Numbered from the stretch's first letter, positions 1 to 9,946 are shown. The stretch is DNA of 64,000 nucleotides from Corynespora cassiicola (GCA_022059125.1 JAEUWY010000004.1:3906001-3970000), one strand, 5' to 3'. The notes: generated by a model from the sequence alone, not told the origin. A program made the numbers and translations.

Positions 1-788
1 GGATGATTTGATGCAGAGGATGGATAGTAAGAGGATGACGGTGTAGTGAATATTGTTTAACTGTATGCTTGTTTGAACCAAAATCGTGACTTGAAATAAA
101 TATGTGGTATCTATGAAGAATACGACCTCTCGTACAGCATGTGTTTTGCCTGTGTTATACCTTGTAAACTCCACATGGTGCCTGTTCTTCTGGTTATGGC
201 TGGCAATCTTACGTACCTTTCTGTTGCAACTCTATTCCTGCTGCTGTCTAGCCCCTTAAGTTAGAATGAATATAAACCTGAGCATCTCGTCATAAGAAGT
301 AGTGATAATCTACGAGTACTATCTACTAGCTAGTATAGACTTATGCATGGGACTATTTTGATGATCCATCTGTTTGTTTGATGCAGCGGGTAGCTGTGAT
401 GAGCAACTAATACAGTAAGGCCTAAAACAGGTCTAATTCATCTGCGTCTTAAATGAAGAGTAGTAATTTTGCAAAGTCCTTTGCTAAATTCTGTGCGATG
501 CTTTTTAACTCCATTAACACGAGTAATTGAGCGCTACTTGGGGCGGAATACTTCAATGTTTGGCACTGGCCACAGCCATGCCAGTTATTGACATCGAGAC
601 AGACACAACGACTTGATAAATCGTATGTCTAGTGAAGTGAATACCCTCTCTCCCTTCGGTTATAGGCTTTTCCGACAGAGTTCCGCCTGTCCTTTAAATC
701 TTTAGTCTCTGTGTTTGTTTCTCCCTCTTTGGCGACTGACGTACTTCTAAACCTGTCTCTTTGAGATCAATAAAAAAAACCTTTCAAG
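1..788. other. AT-rich non-coding stretch before first gene
   Basis: No reading frame of convincing length or composition occurs here. The last 130 bases before the ATG at 789 are pyrimidine-rich (TCTCTCCCTTC, TCTCCCTCTTTGG) and end in an A-run, as is usual for fungal leaders. The left part may hold the 3' end of a gene outside the window, but nothing shows this. Confidence 0.5.
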
Positions 789-1608
789 ATGGCGACAGAC
801 GAAGATTCCCTTGATTTGTTCATGCAAGAGCTTGAGTCTAAGAATGGAGCACTGCCAGTCACCACGATCAATCGAGCACCTGCTCCACCGGCGATGACCG
901 ACCTCTACTCCTTCTTTTTGCCGCCAACAAGTTCGTTGAACGCGGAGAATCTAATCACAACTAACGAAGCTCGTATAGGCAATGCAACCAGCGTCAGGGT
1001 CCTTCAGATGGACCGTCACCGTACATCAATTCGCCACCTGCAGAGAGCACTGAATGCTGGACCCGTCCCCCAGCAACGATTCCGCAACAATGATGATATA
1101 CGGCGGCGAAGGCGCCACACGGACGCAAGGTCAGTCACCACTGGTTCATTTTCATCGTCCAGCGCTGAAAACTCCCCAAAGCAGAATCGACGACACCATG
1201 CGCCAGCCACTCCGCCTGCGCACCCCACCTCGCATCCCCTCCGACTTCGACGCCGAGCTCGAGCCTCCGCTCACCCACCAAGTCACCGAGCCCATCGTCG
1301 AGCAGCACCAGGGACCCCCCTCGCCCCCGCGGCAGCGCCACAACCTCGCGCAGCATTCGGAGCAGCTCGAGATCTGGGACGTCGTGCAGGGCTACCGGCG
1401 CGCGGACCGCGGCACGCTCGAGGAGGACGACAGGTGCCCGATCTGCCTGGATGCGCTCAGGGAGAGCATCCAGGAGGTGGTGAGTACGCCGTGCGGGCAC
1501 GCGTTTGACTCGGTGTGTCTCTGGCGAAGTTTGGTGGAGAATGGGAGGTGCCCGTGCTGCCGAAGGTGGTTGGGGGAGGGGGATGAGCCGGGGGAGGATT
1601 ATTTTTGA
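789..1608 (+). CDS. RING-type zinc finger protein, tandem copy 1
   Basis: Predicted 254-aa protein, probably an E3 ubiquitin ligase or ubiquitin-pathway scaffold. Two exons, 789-1129 and 1185-1608. The 55-nt intron has donor GTCAGT, a CTGAA branch-like motif and acceptor GCAG, and it joins two frames in register. The first ~110 residues are low-complexity and Arg-rich near the junction (RRRRR). The C-terminal RING (about residues 200-250) shows CPICL, then CGHAF-DSVCL, then CPCC. The fifth zinc ligand (His/Cys three residues after the CGH histidine) is Asp here. This is the first of three same-strand RING genes in 2.9 kb and is related to the gene at 21833. No transmembrane segment or substrate-binding domain is visible. 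The RING call is firm; the ligase activity is inferred. The exact intron border could differ. Confidence 0.75.
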
Positions 1609-1931
1609 GAGGGGGGATTGATGACCTTTGGGGGTTTTAGAGAGGAGGGGGTCTGGGTGGGGGATATGATACCCTGGAGTTTAGGCGTGCGTAACAACAG
1701 CAATAGTCTTTTCCGATCAATATTGTGCAAGCGCCCCAGTCTTTACATCCCAAATCCGTCACAATACACACCATTGACAATGCAACACTGGAGCCTATAA
1801 ATTTTTTACTCCCAAAGATCTAGAAAGCACTCCACCTCCACCAGCCCAGACGGCCATATTTGGCTACCTCGACCACAACTCCTTGACTGTTGGCGAAAAA
1901 GCAGAACACAAAACTGACATAACGGCCCAAT

Positions 1932-2570
1932 ATGTCTCCCCCCCAACCCAACACTAACAACACATCCCGCAATCGATCTGCCCTTAATCGCAGCTCCTCC
2001 CTCGACATCCAACTTACCCTTCCTTCCCTCTCTTCCCTCCCCTCCCTCAGCCTCAGCTTCAGCTTTAGCTCCACCTCTACCTCCACCCCCCACCCCTCAA
2101 TATCCCCCGGCTTCCTCCACCACATCCGCCACGGCACCCAGCGCCTAAACCTCATCGAAGCGCCCGAGGAGCACTATTCCATGTCGTCGTCCTCGTCGTC
2201 GTCGGGCTACGTGGGGCTAGAGTCGGACTCTGACGAGGACGACGATGAATTCGGACCTTTGAGGGGGAGCAAGGAGGCGCTTGAGTTTGTGCTGGCGCAT
2301 ACCGAGGATGCGGTGCCCGAGGCGATTTCTGAGGAGCGGAATGGGTGTCCGGTGTGTTTGCTACCGTTTTGGCTCGGGGCAGAGTCAGAGGGAGAGGGTG
2401 AGGCGGAGGTTTGCCACTTACCCAAGGTTACGCGGTGTGGGCACTTCTTTGGGATGCAGTGTTTGATGGATGATTTGGTGCGTAGGGGGACGCGGTGTGC
2501 GTTTTGTAGGCAGGAGTTGGATGGGGAGGAGGAAGAAGAGGAGGAGAAGAATGAAGAGGAGAATGAATAA
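1932..2570 (+). CDS. RING-type zinc finger protein, tandem copy 2
   Basis: Single-exon 212-aa protein. The N-terminal third is Ser/Thr/Pro-rich and disordered; residues ~80-100 are a Ser run followed by an acidic DSDEDDDE stretch. The RING spans about residues 137-195: CPVCLLPF, an insertion of ~25 acidic residues, TRCGHFFGMQC, then CAFCRQEL. As in its neighbours, the fifth zinc ligand is missing (Gly in CGHFFG). The C-terminus is a Glu-rich tail (EEEEEEEKNEEENE). It lies 323 bp after copy 1 in the same orientation. Likely role is ubiquitin transfer or binding, inferred from the RING fold only; partner and location are unknown. Confidence 0.75.
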   Translation: MSPPQPNTNNTSRNRSALNRSSSLDIQLTLPSLSSLPSLSLSFSFSSTSTSTPHPSISPGFLHHIRHGTQRLNLIEAPEEHYSMSSSSSSSGYVGLESDSDEDDDEFGPLRGSKEALEFVLAHTEDAVPEAISEERNGCPVCLLPFWLGAESEGEGEAEVCHLPKVTRCGHFFGMQCLMDDLVRRGTRCAFCRQELDGEEEEEEEKNEEENE

Positions 2571-2941
2571 GCTAGTGTGCGTGAGCAAGGTCATGCTGAG
2601 GGCTGAGGTGACCAGCTTTCCTGTCGGTTTTTCCCACGCCCTTTGCTAAGTAAGTTTCGAGGTTAGTACTAGCGTATTAAAGAATTGAGAAATAAACTTG
2701 ACACGATTTAGATGAAATAAATCATATAAGCACTATTAATGGAAAAATGACGCTCAAGGTGATTTCGACATTATTAAATTTGGTTGGGTGAAACTCGTAC
2801 TAGTTCCCACCGCTTCCAATTCACTGGTACCAGGCTTTTACGACCCGCACAGTATAAGAAAACTAGAACCTAGAAAGCCATATCCCCAAACCTGGAACTA
2901 GTAACAACCACACACCGCTTAGCAATCCACAAACATCAAAT
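2571..2941. other. Intergenic spacer between RING copies 2 and 3
   Basis: No gene seen. The right part carries a TATA-like CAGTATAAGAAAAC about 90 bases before the ATG at 2942 and a C/A-rich leader, consistent with a separate promoter for copy 3. Confidence 0.45.
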
Positions 2942-3634
2942 ATGTCCTCTCCCACCCGAACCGACTCCAGTGACGACCTACCCGCCTCGACAAGCCCCTC
3001 CGATCCAACCTATCCCCCCAGCCTCGGAATAAATCATGATCCAGTCCAAGCACACCCCTACGACCCCGACGAAGACATTGACCTCTACGTCGACCTCCCC
3101 CGGTCCTCCTCCTACTCAGACAATACCTCTGATATCTCCAACACCGACACCGATCCCCCCCTCTACCATGACATCAAGGGCATCCTGGCCAGCGACGAAG
3201 CCATCGACTGCCTCGCCCGAGAGACCAGGTTCGTGCGCCCCGACGCCATATCCCAGGGGCACGACGAGTGCCCCATATGCATGCGGCCATTCGACAATGG
3301 CCGGGCAGAGCGCGAGGACCCGGGCGAGTGGTGCGCGTTCCCGGTGCGGACGCGCTGTGGGCACGTGTTTGGGTTGAGTTGCTTGTACCGGGACTTGACG
3401 TGTAGGGGGAAGCAGTGTGGGATGTGTAGGCGGGAGTTGGATGTTGTGGTGGTGAGGGGCTGGGACTGGGACTGGGAGGAGGAGGAGGAAGAGGGAGGAG
3501 GAGGGAGCGTGCGGGAGGGTAGGAGGTTGGTGGAGGAGAGGTTGGAGGTTGAGGATTGGGCTGAGGAGGAGTGTGAGGCCGAAAGTCGACCGCCGGATGG
3601 CAGTGTGATGATGACATTGGGAGATGAGTGGTAG
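2942..3634 (+). CDS. RING-type zinc finger protein, tandem copy 3
   Basis: Single-exon 230-aa protein. Residues 1-80 are acidic, Ser/Pro/Asp-rich and probably disordered. The RING (about residues 110-170) reads CPICMRPF, a ~25-residue insertion, VRTRCGHVFGLSC, then CGMCRREL. Gly replaces the fifth ligand. After the RING come an alternating WDWDW and Glu run, a poly-Gly, and an acidic tail. The TRCGH-x-FG-x2-CL core is nearly the same as in copy 2 (1932) and the gene at 21833, which marks them as one family. The long frames on the opposite strand here are shadows of this biased composition. Function beyond a RING-like zinc-binding module is not shown. Confidence 0.75.
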   Translation: MSSPTRTDSSDDLPASTSPSDPTYPPSLGINHDPVQAHPYDPDEDIDLYVDLPRSSSYSDNTSDISNTDTDPPLYHDIKGILASDEAIDCLARETRFVRPDAISQGHDECPICMRPFDNGRAEREDPGEWCAFPVRTRCGHVFGLSCLYRDLTCRGKQCGMCRRELDVVVVRGWDWDWEEEEEEGGGGSVREGRRLVEERLEVEDWAEEECEAESRPPDGSVMMTLGDEW

Positions 3635-4150
3635 TTCTTGGCTTTTTTTGCTGTACGAATAGCGCGGTTGGATGAGTGTGGATGTGGAAATGGGCAAGAC
3701 ACTACCGCTATACAACATGAAGACACTGCAAGATCTCCATATAGAACTCCAAGCGCCTTTCTGGCCACATCCAAAGCGCTACTAGTAATCAATACTCAAC
3801 TGAGATCCATGCTTCGGCTCGCCTCAAGAGTGCTACAAAGCCTTGAGCTGCACCTAATAAAACCACACACGAGAACATTCCGGCTCCCAACCAGTCCCTA
3901 TCAAAAAGTAGCCATCCAAACCAGGCCCAAGCGCCCCCCGCCCCCCACGATATGCCTCAGGAACCCTTCACCCATTGCGGCAAGTACTCTCCCACGCACA
4001 TTCCCCCCAGCGGCCACCTGCCGACCAACATCCCCCTACTCGGCGAGCGCGACTCGGAAGAGCGGGCCGGTGGATGCCATGCCAGCCTACATGGGAAGGC
4101 AGGAGGCAGCGACCGATCGGTCAGTCGGTCGGTCCGGGTCGGGTCAAGAA

Positions 4151-4175
4151 GGAAGGAGGGAGGGAGGGAGGGAGG
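4151..4175 (+). repeat. (GGGA)n tract, G-quadruplex-capable
   Basis: Four runs of three G separated by single A (4158-4172), flanked by GGAAGG and GGAGG. This meets the G3-N1-7 pattern for an intramolecular quadruplex on the + strand. Confidence 0.8.
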
Positions 4176-4536
4176 ATGAGGTCTGAGTGCACCTCGCTCC
4201 TTCCAAACGATCCCTTCGGTCCGCGTACATGGCAAGAGCCACCCAGCCAATCCAAACGCGCTGTCCCACAGACAGAAACGCCCCCCAAATGTCTCGATAT
4301 CCCCGGGGCATCTGAACGGGAGCTCACAATGTGGGCCCGCACACCGCAGCAACACCCTCCCAGGCCGTGGCCAAAAAAAAACGTCACCGTACGTACCCCC
4401 TTCGTCGCAGTGTCCCCCCACCCACCCGTTTCGAAATCCGAGCGCTAGTCTGTGCATGCGTAGAGCACACGGACAGCGCCTTCCCCAGACCCAGGACATG
4501 TCACAGCCCCGCCCACGTGCGATCCGCACTGTGGGC

Positions 4537-4603
4537 TCCCTCCCTCCCTCCCCCCTGGCTCCACAGAGAAGGAAGGTGTGGGGTGCATACCTCCCTCCCT
4601 CCC
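4537..4603 (-). repeat. Two (CCCT)n tracts, G-quadruplex-capable on - strand
   Basis: CCC runs separated by T at 4538-4555, and three more at 4593-4603. Read on the - strand, the first tract has four G-runs. It is the mirror of the GGGA tract 380 bp to the left. Confidence 0.75.
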
Positions 4604-4771
4604 TACCAACCTACCCACACGCACCGCCAACCAGGCACTCGGAGCAACAATATTCTCGGCCCACCTACGGGTCGAGGTGCAGGCCGTTCGAAGGGTCCCG
4701 GGTGTTTGTGGGCTGTGGCACAGTTTCAGCGTGATTTTGTGTGTGTGTGGGGGGTCTGAGCGGGCGTGCGG

Positions 4772-4789
4772 GCTGCTGCTGCTGCTGCT
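4772..4789 (+). repeat. (GCT)6 trinucleotide run
   Basis: Six perfect GCT units, outside any supported gene. Confidence 0.85.
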
Positions 4790-5561
4790 GCCAGATCCTG
4801 TTGCTTGGGTACACGAACAGCGGAGGGGCCAGGCCACCTTCGGCAGAGTCGTCATGGGCGGAAGCCGCTGGTGACTACTTCCGGGTATCCGCCTGGGAAA
4901 GCGTCACAGGAGCTGGGTACCTAGGCATCTTGGGAGGGCGGGTCAAAGAGAAGAAGAGTGCAGTGTATTGTTCTACTCCCGGCTTCCACGCAATCTGTCC
5001 AAGACTGTTCCCCTGACTTGGAGCGTCATCTAGGGATGTAGCAATACAGGGAAAAGAAGCCAGGGTGGTAGGGAAGGCCGCCACCGAGCAGAAACTCCTC
5101 GCCCGTGCCGTGTTTCCCAGCGGCCAAGACATTCTCGAAACAAATCTTGTACCCGCCCAATCGCCAGCCCGAGGACGGAAATGCCGTCATGCCCTCATTT
5201 ACCCCCTTTGAAACGTGAAGAGAGGAAGAATTGATTGTGACCGTGGACATGAGAAGAACCTGACCCCTATATCCCAGTTTTCCCCGACGCCTCGCTCGAG
5301 AGTGGAAGAAAAACAGAGACAAAGACAAAGGAAAAGGAAAAAAAAAAGAGTTTAGACTTTCTTCGCTATCCTGAGAAGAGGGAGGGCAAAGATACGTCGG
5401 GCAGATCGAAATGGAGGGGGGAGGTGGGCGGTTTGACTGACGGCTCCTCACTAACATATCGGCTGCACGACCACCTCGGTCCACTCGAAAATCGGGAACT
5501 TGCACACCACCCACTGAACAGCGCCCAACGCTCTGGTGAACAAGTTCCACCTTACTATCCT

Positions 5562-6535
5562 CTACGGTGCGGTCCAGCCGAGACCAGTAGGGGACAGGCC
5601 AATGGCGAGGCTGAGGCGCTTGCCCTTCTCGCTCAGTTGGATGATGGTACGCTTCTTGTCCGCCCACCAGGTCTCAAAGTCGCCAATGTCGGTTGGGGAG
5701 ATGCTGCCGGTGCGCTTGGCCTCGTACCACTCCGTGTCCACCTTGCGGCCGGCGTGGCGGAGACGCGGGAGGGCTTCAGTGCGGAGGTGGGACAGCTCTG
5801 TTGCGTAGTAGGCGTCATGCGGCTCGAGCGGCGTCGAGAAGGACCGGTCACGAGACCGCGATCGCTTATCGTCCACTGGAGTCAGGCAGATGGGTGAGAT
5901 GGGGGACTGCGTCTGGGACTGCGTCATGGGCGAGTACGACGAGAGAGACACGGGAGAGTCGCTGAAGACGGGCGAGGCGAGGGCCGAGTTGAACGAGCTG
6001 CTAGCAGTGCTCAGGGTGCGAAGCTTTGGCGAAGGGAGAGGGTCGAGTTGGACCAAGAATTCATCCTCGTCGAGTTTGTGGTTGGGGCGGCCGCTGTCCA
6101 ATTGCTGCGTGTGCTTGTCGAGTCGCTGGTAGCCTGGCCATGTGTCAGTAGGGGGTGGGCGAGGCATGCCGGCACGAAAGTCACTGCATAACGTCCAGCT
6201 GGACTCGAGGCAGTGTCGTCAAACAACAGGAGCATAGACTCACCAGTGAGTACAGCTGCACCGGCGTGTTGCATCGCAGCCAGGGCAGCTTGGAGCTGAG
6301 AAGGAAGCCGAGTCCAGAGGTCCTGGACAATGAGCCACTCCCTCAGGTGGGCCGCGTCGAAACTGAAGGCATCGCTGTCGACAGGGCACGCCGTTCGAGG
6401 AGACTCGACTACAGACGTCGAAGGAATGACGAGGGGCGTGGTGAAGCTCTTGCGACTAGAACCTCGCCGGCCACGAACCTCGGCGTAGGAGGAAGGCGAG
6501 TGATAGGGAAGAGGTGGAGAAGCCGGAGTCGCCAT
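5562..6535 (-). CDS. Conserved-type protein of unknown function
   Basis: Predicted 287-aa protein. Exons are 6535-6244 and 6133-5562. The 110-nt intron has donor GTGAGT and acceptor CCAG and joins codon ACT-GGC in phase 1. I do not recognise a named domain. Residues 1-50 are Ser/Pro-rich. Residues ~55-110 look like a helical block (LREWLIVQDLWTRLPSQL, then QAALAAMQHAG, YQRLDKHTQ). A second Ser-rich linker with SP/TP sites follows, then a C-terminal helical block with Trp and charged residues (DTEWYEAKRT, FETWWADKKRTIIQL). Two ordered blocks separated by a phospho-site-rich linker suggest a cytoplasmic scaffold, but this is only inference. No signal peptide or membrane segment is visible. Confidence 0.7.
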
Positions 6536-7889
6536 TTTTTGATATCAAGTTGGGTTATTTGATGTTTGTTTTTGGGAGGGGTTTTTTCAAAGTGTGTACA
6601 AGTACTTGCAAGGGACAGCCGGGGGCAGTGAGCGAACTGAAGCTTGCTTGCTTGAAGGTGCTGGTGAGGCGCCGCCGTTGCAAGGTGCTTCTGAAAGGAA
6701 GGTGAGGGGGTATTTGTACGGAAAGGAGCGGCAGGGGTGTAAAGACGAACCCTGGAGAAAGTTGGTGCAGTGGTGGAGGAGAGATCGCGGATGGAGCTGT
6801 GGATCGATGCTTGGGGCCCCCTCAAATCAGGAAGTGGGTGTCGAGGGACAGGATGCGAGCGGATAAGCAGCCTCGATTTCATTCGACAGACTTCCATAAG
6901 AGGGGAGATGGGATTGTTTTACTTTACCATGCGTTTGACGCAATTTCCTCGTAAATGGGGATGGGAAAGTGAAGAGGTTCCCACAGCGGCACTCTAGCGT
7001 CAGCAACCCTGCCTAGGTGAAGAAGCGGTACCTCTTGGGATATTTCGCGGCACAGCTACTGGCCGTCCTGCCCGTTTACACTTTTTCCAATGCTCCGTGA
7101 CCAATGCAGAGTGCAGATTGAAACCCCAAAAGCCCCGGAAACAATGGCAAGGGCACGGAGAGTCTGATCGGTGAAGGGAGGCGGACCGAAGACGGCGCGC
7201 AACATTGTCACTGCGGCCCAACATGGACCTACCTGCGCGGTTACATGCAGTTACGAGGCTACGTCAGGGCCTCGGAGTAATTCGACGCACAGAACCGGAA
7301 GTGGCTGGGGCCAGACTGTACTGGCGTTGCCCTTTTGTGTCGTAAGAAGTGCGTAGAAGTTGGCAGAACGCCCAACAACACGACAGGCCAGGCCAACATC
7401 ACGTCTGATCCATGCCGCGCATCAGGCCATGTATATCGAGGGCGACGCGGCCATCTTCGATCGACTTCGACTTCACGTGTCATCCGTCTTCACCACTACT
7501 TATCGCCGCCTGTGTGGCCGCCGCCCCAGCGCTGCTTCTTCCGGGGCGCCGAGTCATTCCAGGCCGCTGTGCTGCCCTGCAACAGCAACAGACTTGGTCA
7601 AACTCTTGGAATCGAGGAAATTTCGCAGGGCACAAACGGAATGGGACGGGCGAAATTAGGTAAAAGGTTTGGTTAGCAACCTACTGTTACGAGATTTGCA
7701 TCTCCTAAAGTGGTGCAGGTCCGTTTTGCGGACTTGGGCATAATCACATCGCCCTTGTGACTTGGACTTTTATCCATGGTGCCCGTAATTTCGTCGAACA
7801 AACTCCTCCTCCCCAGAATACATGATCATCAAATGCTTTTGCACACACTTTACCTCCAGAGTTTCCAATGCTTAGGGAGGAAGCGAATC
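6536..7889. other. Gap with no supported gene
   Basis: 1.35 kb without a convincing gene. It is the upstream region of the 5562-6535 gene (its left end) and the downstream region of the Pin1 gene (its right end). Frames of 60-160 codons on both strands have no recognisable domain. Confidence 0.45.
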
Positions 7890-8630
7890 CTACTCGATCC
7901 TGTGGGGTAGACGGTTAGAAAAAAAAGCACTTGTACTCGAGGCGAGGTGGTCTTGCCTCTGAATCAGGTGCAGGCCCGAGGCCGTCGACACAATGTCGCT
8001 GACTTCTCCTGGCTGGAGCCTAAAGGCAGCATCTTCGAATTCCTTCTGCATGTCACCACGGCCGAAGAAACCGCTAGCCGGTGTTAGCACCTTGAGTCAA
8101 GCTGACGTATTGAGCCACTCACAGATCGCCACCCTTCCGAGCGCTACTGCAGTCGGACTCTGTGGTTGCAAGGTCGGACAGTGATTTGCCACCCTCGCCC
8201 TTTTGGTATGCCTGGATCTGCTGCTGGTACTGCTTGATCTCTTGCTCTGCCTGGCCGTAATCGCGGGTGATCTTGGCCTCCCTCCAGCTTGCTGGCCGAC
8301 GGCTGTCCTTGTGCTTGACCAGAAGATGAGCGCACCGGATCCTGTCGCCACCGCCGTTGGACTGGGAGGGTTGCACCTTGGAGCTATGCACCTGGGACAT
8401 GTAGACCTTCAGCTTCTCCGAGTCGGTGCCGGCAGGCGGCTCCCATCGCGAATCCTTGGTGGCAGCGTGGAAGTAGTATGGGAGATTCTTGGTGTTGGAG
8501 CGGCGCACCTCCCAGCCATCCGGCAGGCCGGTCTCGAGAGCATCCGATGACTGTGTGATGTATGAGTCGGCGGCGATGACTGCAGCGGGGGGCAGCGCGC
8601 AAGAGGCCTGGGCGTGGTGGAGCTTACCAT
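7890..8630 (-). CDS. ESS1: Pin1/Ess1-type peptidyl-prolyl cis-trans isomerase
   Basis: 185-aa parvulin that isomerises phospho-Ser/Thr-Pro bonds, chiefly in the RNA polymerase II C-terminal domain and cell-cycle proteins (family knowledge). Four exons: 8630-8628 (the ATG alone), 8550-8123, 8073-7957 and 7899-7890. Introns are GTAAGC..ACAG (77 nt), GTGAGT..CTAG (49 nt) and GC-AG (57 nt, AG|GCAAGA..CTAAC..CACAG). The WW domain is residues ~9-41 (GLPDGWEVRRS to SRWEPP). The rotamase domain, ~65-185, has RCAHLLVKH, the phosphate-binding KDSRRPASW, SDCSSARKGGDLG, FFGRGDMQ, and ends GLHLIQRIE. Length and both domains match fungal Ess1. The start was chosen because GLPDGWE begins about nine residues in, as in homologues. 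It is divergent from RPB9, itself a Pol II subunit gene. Confidence 0.92.
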
Positions 8631-9200
8631 TTTGGTGGTGGATGGGAATTGGGGCGAACAATAGCTGATGCGTAGATAGCGGGCAGAGCAAAGTGCGGAG
8701 GGATGGTCGGCGAAATAGCAGATCTGGGGTGGTGAGGATGAGAAGTGACGGGCGACGTCCAGACTTGGGCGGGCAAGGCAGAGCAGGGCGATCGCGACGA
8801 GCTTGTCCCGGCTGCGGGGTGTGCTCAGCTAGCCCTCCACGGCGCGAGTGCAAACAAAGGCCCTATGCCTTGGCGCTCTTGTTGCCCCGTGGATGACTCA
8901 GCGCGTTGCCGGGCTACCAGGCGCGGCGCACGGCGCACGGCGCACGGCGCACGGCCCATTCCCGTTCGCTCCCGTTCGCTCCCTTCACACGTCCTCTTGA
9001 TAAAAGCAGCCCCAGCTGCCATCGCGCCCTTTCCCTCCGCCTCTGAACGAGCCCGCCCGCCGCCAGACCGCCAGACAGCCCGTCCGCCCGTCCCTCGCCT
9101 CTCTGCTTCAACGCGACACAGCAGCCCACAGCGTCTTTGCGACTCCGACGCAGGTTCCGACGCCAGCGCCTCCCCCACACAGACACACGCTATTCTCACC
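8631..9200. promoter_or_regulatory. Shared divergent promoter region, ESS1/RPB9
   Basis: 570 bp between two outward-reading start codons. It contains a perfect heptamer repeat at 8925-8952 and a tandem CCCGTTCGCT pair at 8961-8980, then a C/T-rich leader to RPB9. No TATA box is evident. Confidence 0.55.
8925..8952. repeat. Tandem heptamer GGCGCAC x4
   Basis: Four perfect copies of a 7-nt unit in the divergent ESS1/RPB9 promoter, followed eight bases later by two copies of CCCGTTCGCT (8961-8980). Confidence 0.85.
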
Positions 9201-9946
9201 ATGGCATCCCCCGCCGGCTACGAGGAGCAGAAGAAGGAGACGAACAAGAAGATCTTGTTCCGCTTCTGCTCGGAGTGGTCAGTACCCCTCCGGCAGCCCC
9301 CATGTCCCTTTGCGCTTCCGCTAACGGCGATGCTGCAGCTCCAACCTCCTGTTCCCCCGCGAGGACAAAGCCGAGAACAAGCTGTTGTTCGCCTGCCGCA
9401 CCTGTTCTTTCACCGAAGAGGCGCCCTCGTCATGCGTCATGCGCCACGAAATCGCATCCACGGTCGGCGACACGGCCGGTGTCACGCAGGAAGTCGGCCA
9501 GGATCCAACGGTTGGTCTCTCTCGCTCTCTTTCCCACACCACCCTTGGCGACATGTGCCCCAACTTCTGCACCATGTGCGGCCAGGAGATTGTCTGCGTA
9601 GACTGCGGCGAGGAGCCGGCTCCTGGCATCGTGCTCGAGACCGACGAAGAGAATGCACCTGGGGTCGGCGAGCACTCTTCAAAGAAATGAGCTCCCTCGC
9701 GCGTCGTTCGTTGCTGGCCTGCTCCTCTTTGAGCCTGCTTGCTGACAGTCTTTTGTGCATCTAGCTGCCGCGTATCCAAAAGCCGTGCCCGTCGTGCGGC
9801 GAGAACGAGGCCGTCTTCTTCCAGTCCCAACAGCGTACTGCTGACACGGGAATGGTGAGTTCCCAGCTCTGGTGGCGGCGAATGTCTTCTCACACAAGCA
9901 GAAACTGTACTTTGTCTGCTGCGCATGCGGTAATGTGTGGCAGTAA
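9201..9946 (+). CDS. RPB9: RNA polymerase II subunit Rpb9
   Basis: 127-aa core subunit of RNA polymerase II, needed for start-site choice, TFIIS-stimulated cleavage and fidelity (family knowledge). Exons: 9201-9277, 9339-9510, 9765-9854 and 9902-9946. Introns are 61 nt (GTCAGT, branch CTAAC), 254 nt (GTTGGT..CTAG) and 47 nt (GTGAGT..GCAG, a NAGNAG acceptor). Zn ribbon 1 is residues ~22-50: FCSECSNLL, then ACRTCSF. Zn ribbon 2, ~90-127, shows PCPSCGENEAVFFQSQQRTAD and then FVCCACGNVWQ. Yeast Rpb9 is 122 aa, so the length fits. Intron 2 is exceptionally long for this window and stays open in frame for 60 codons. Divergent from ESS1. Confidence 0.92.

Larger units (their letters stand above)
3635..5561. 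other. 1.9-kb gap with purine/pyrimidine tracts
   Basis: No gene supported. Several frames of 70-190 codons exist on both strands, but they overlap one another, lack domain-like composition and run through the simple repeats. The stretch contains G4-capable tracts, a CTG run and Gly/Pro-biased shadow frames. Confidence 0.5.
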
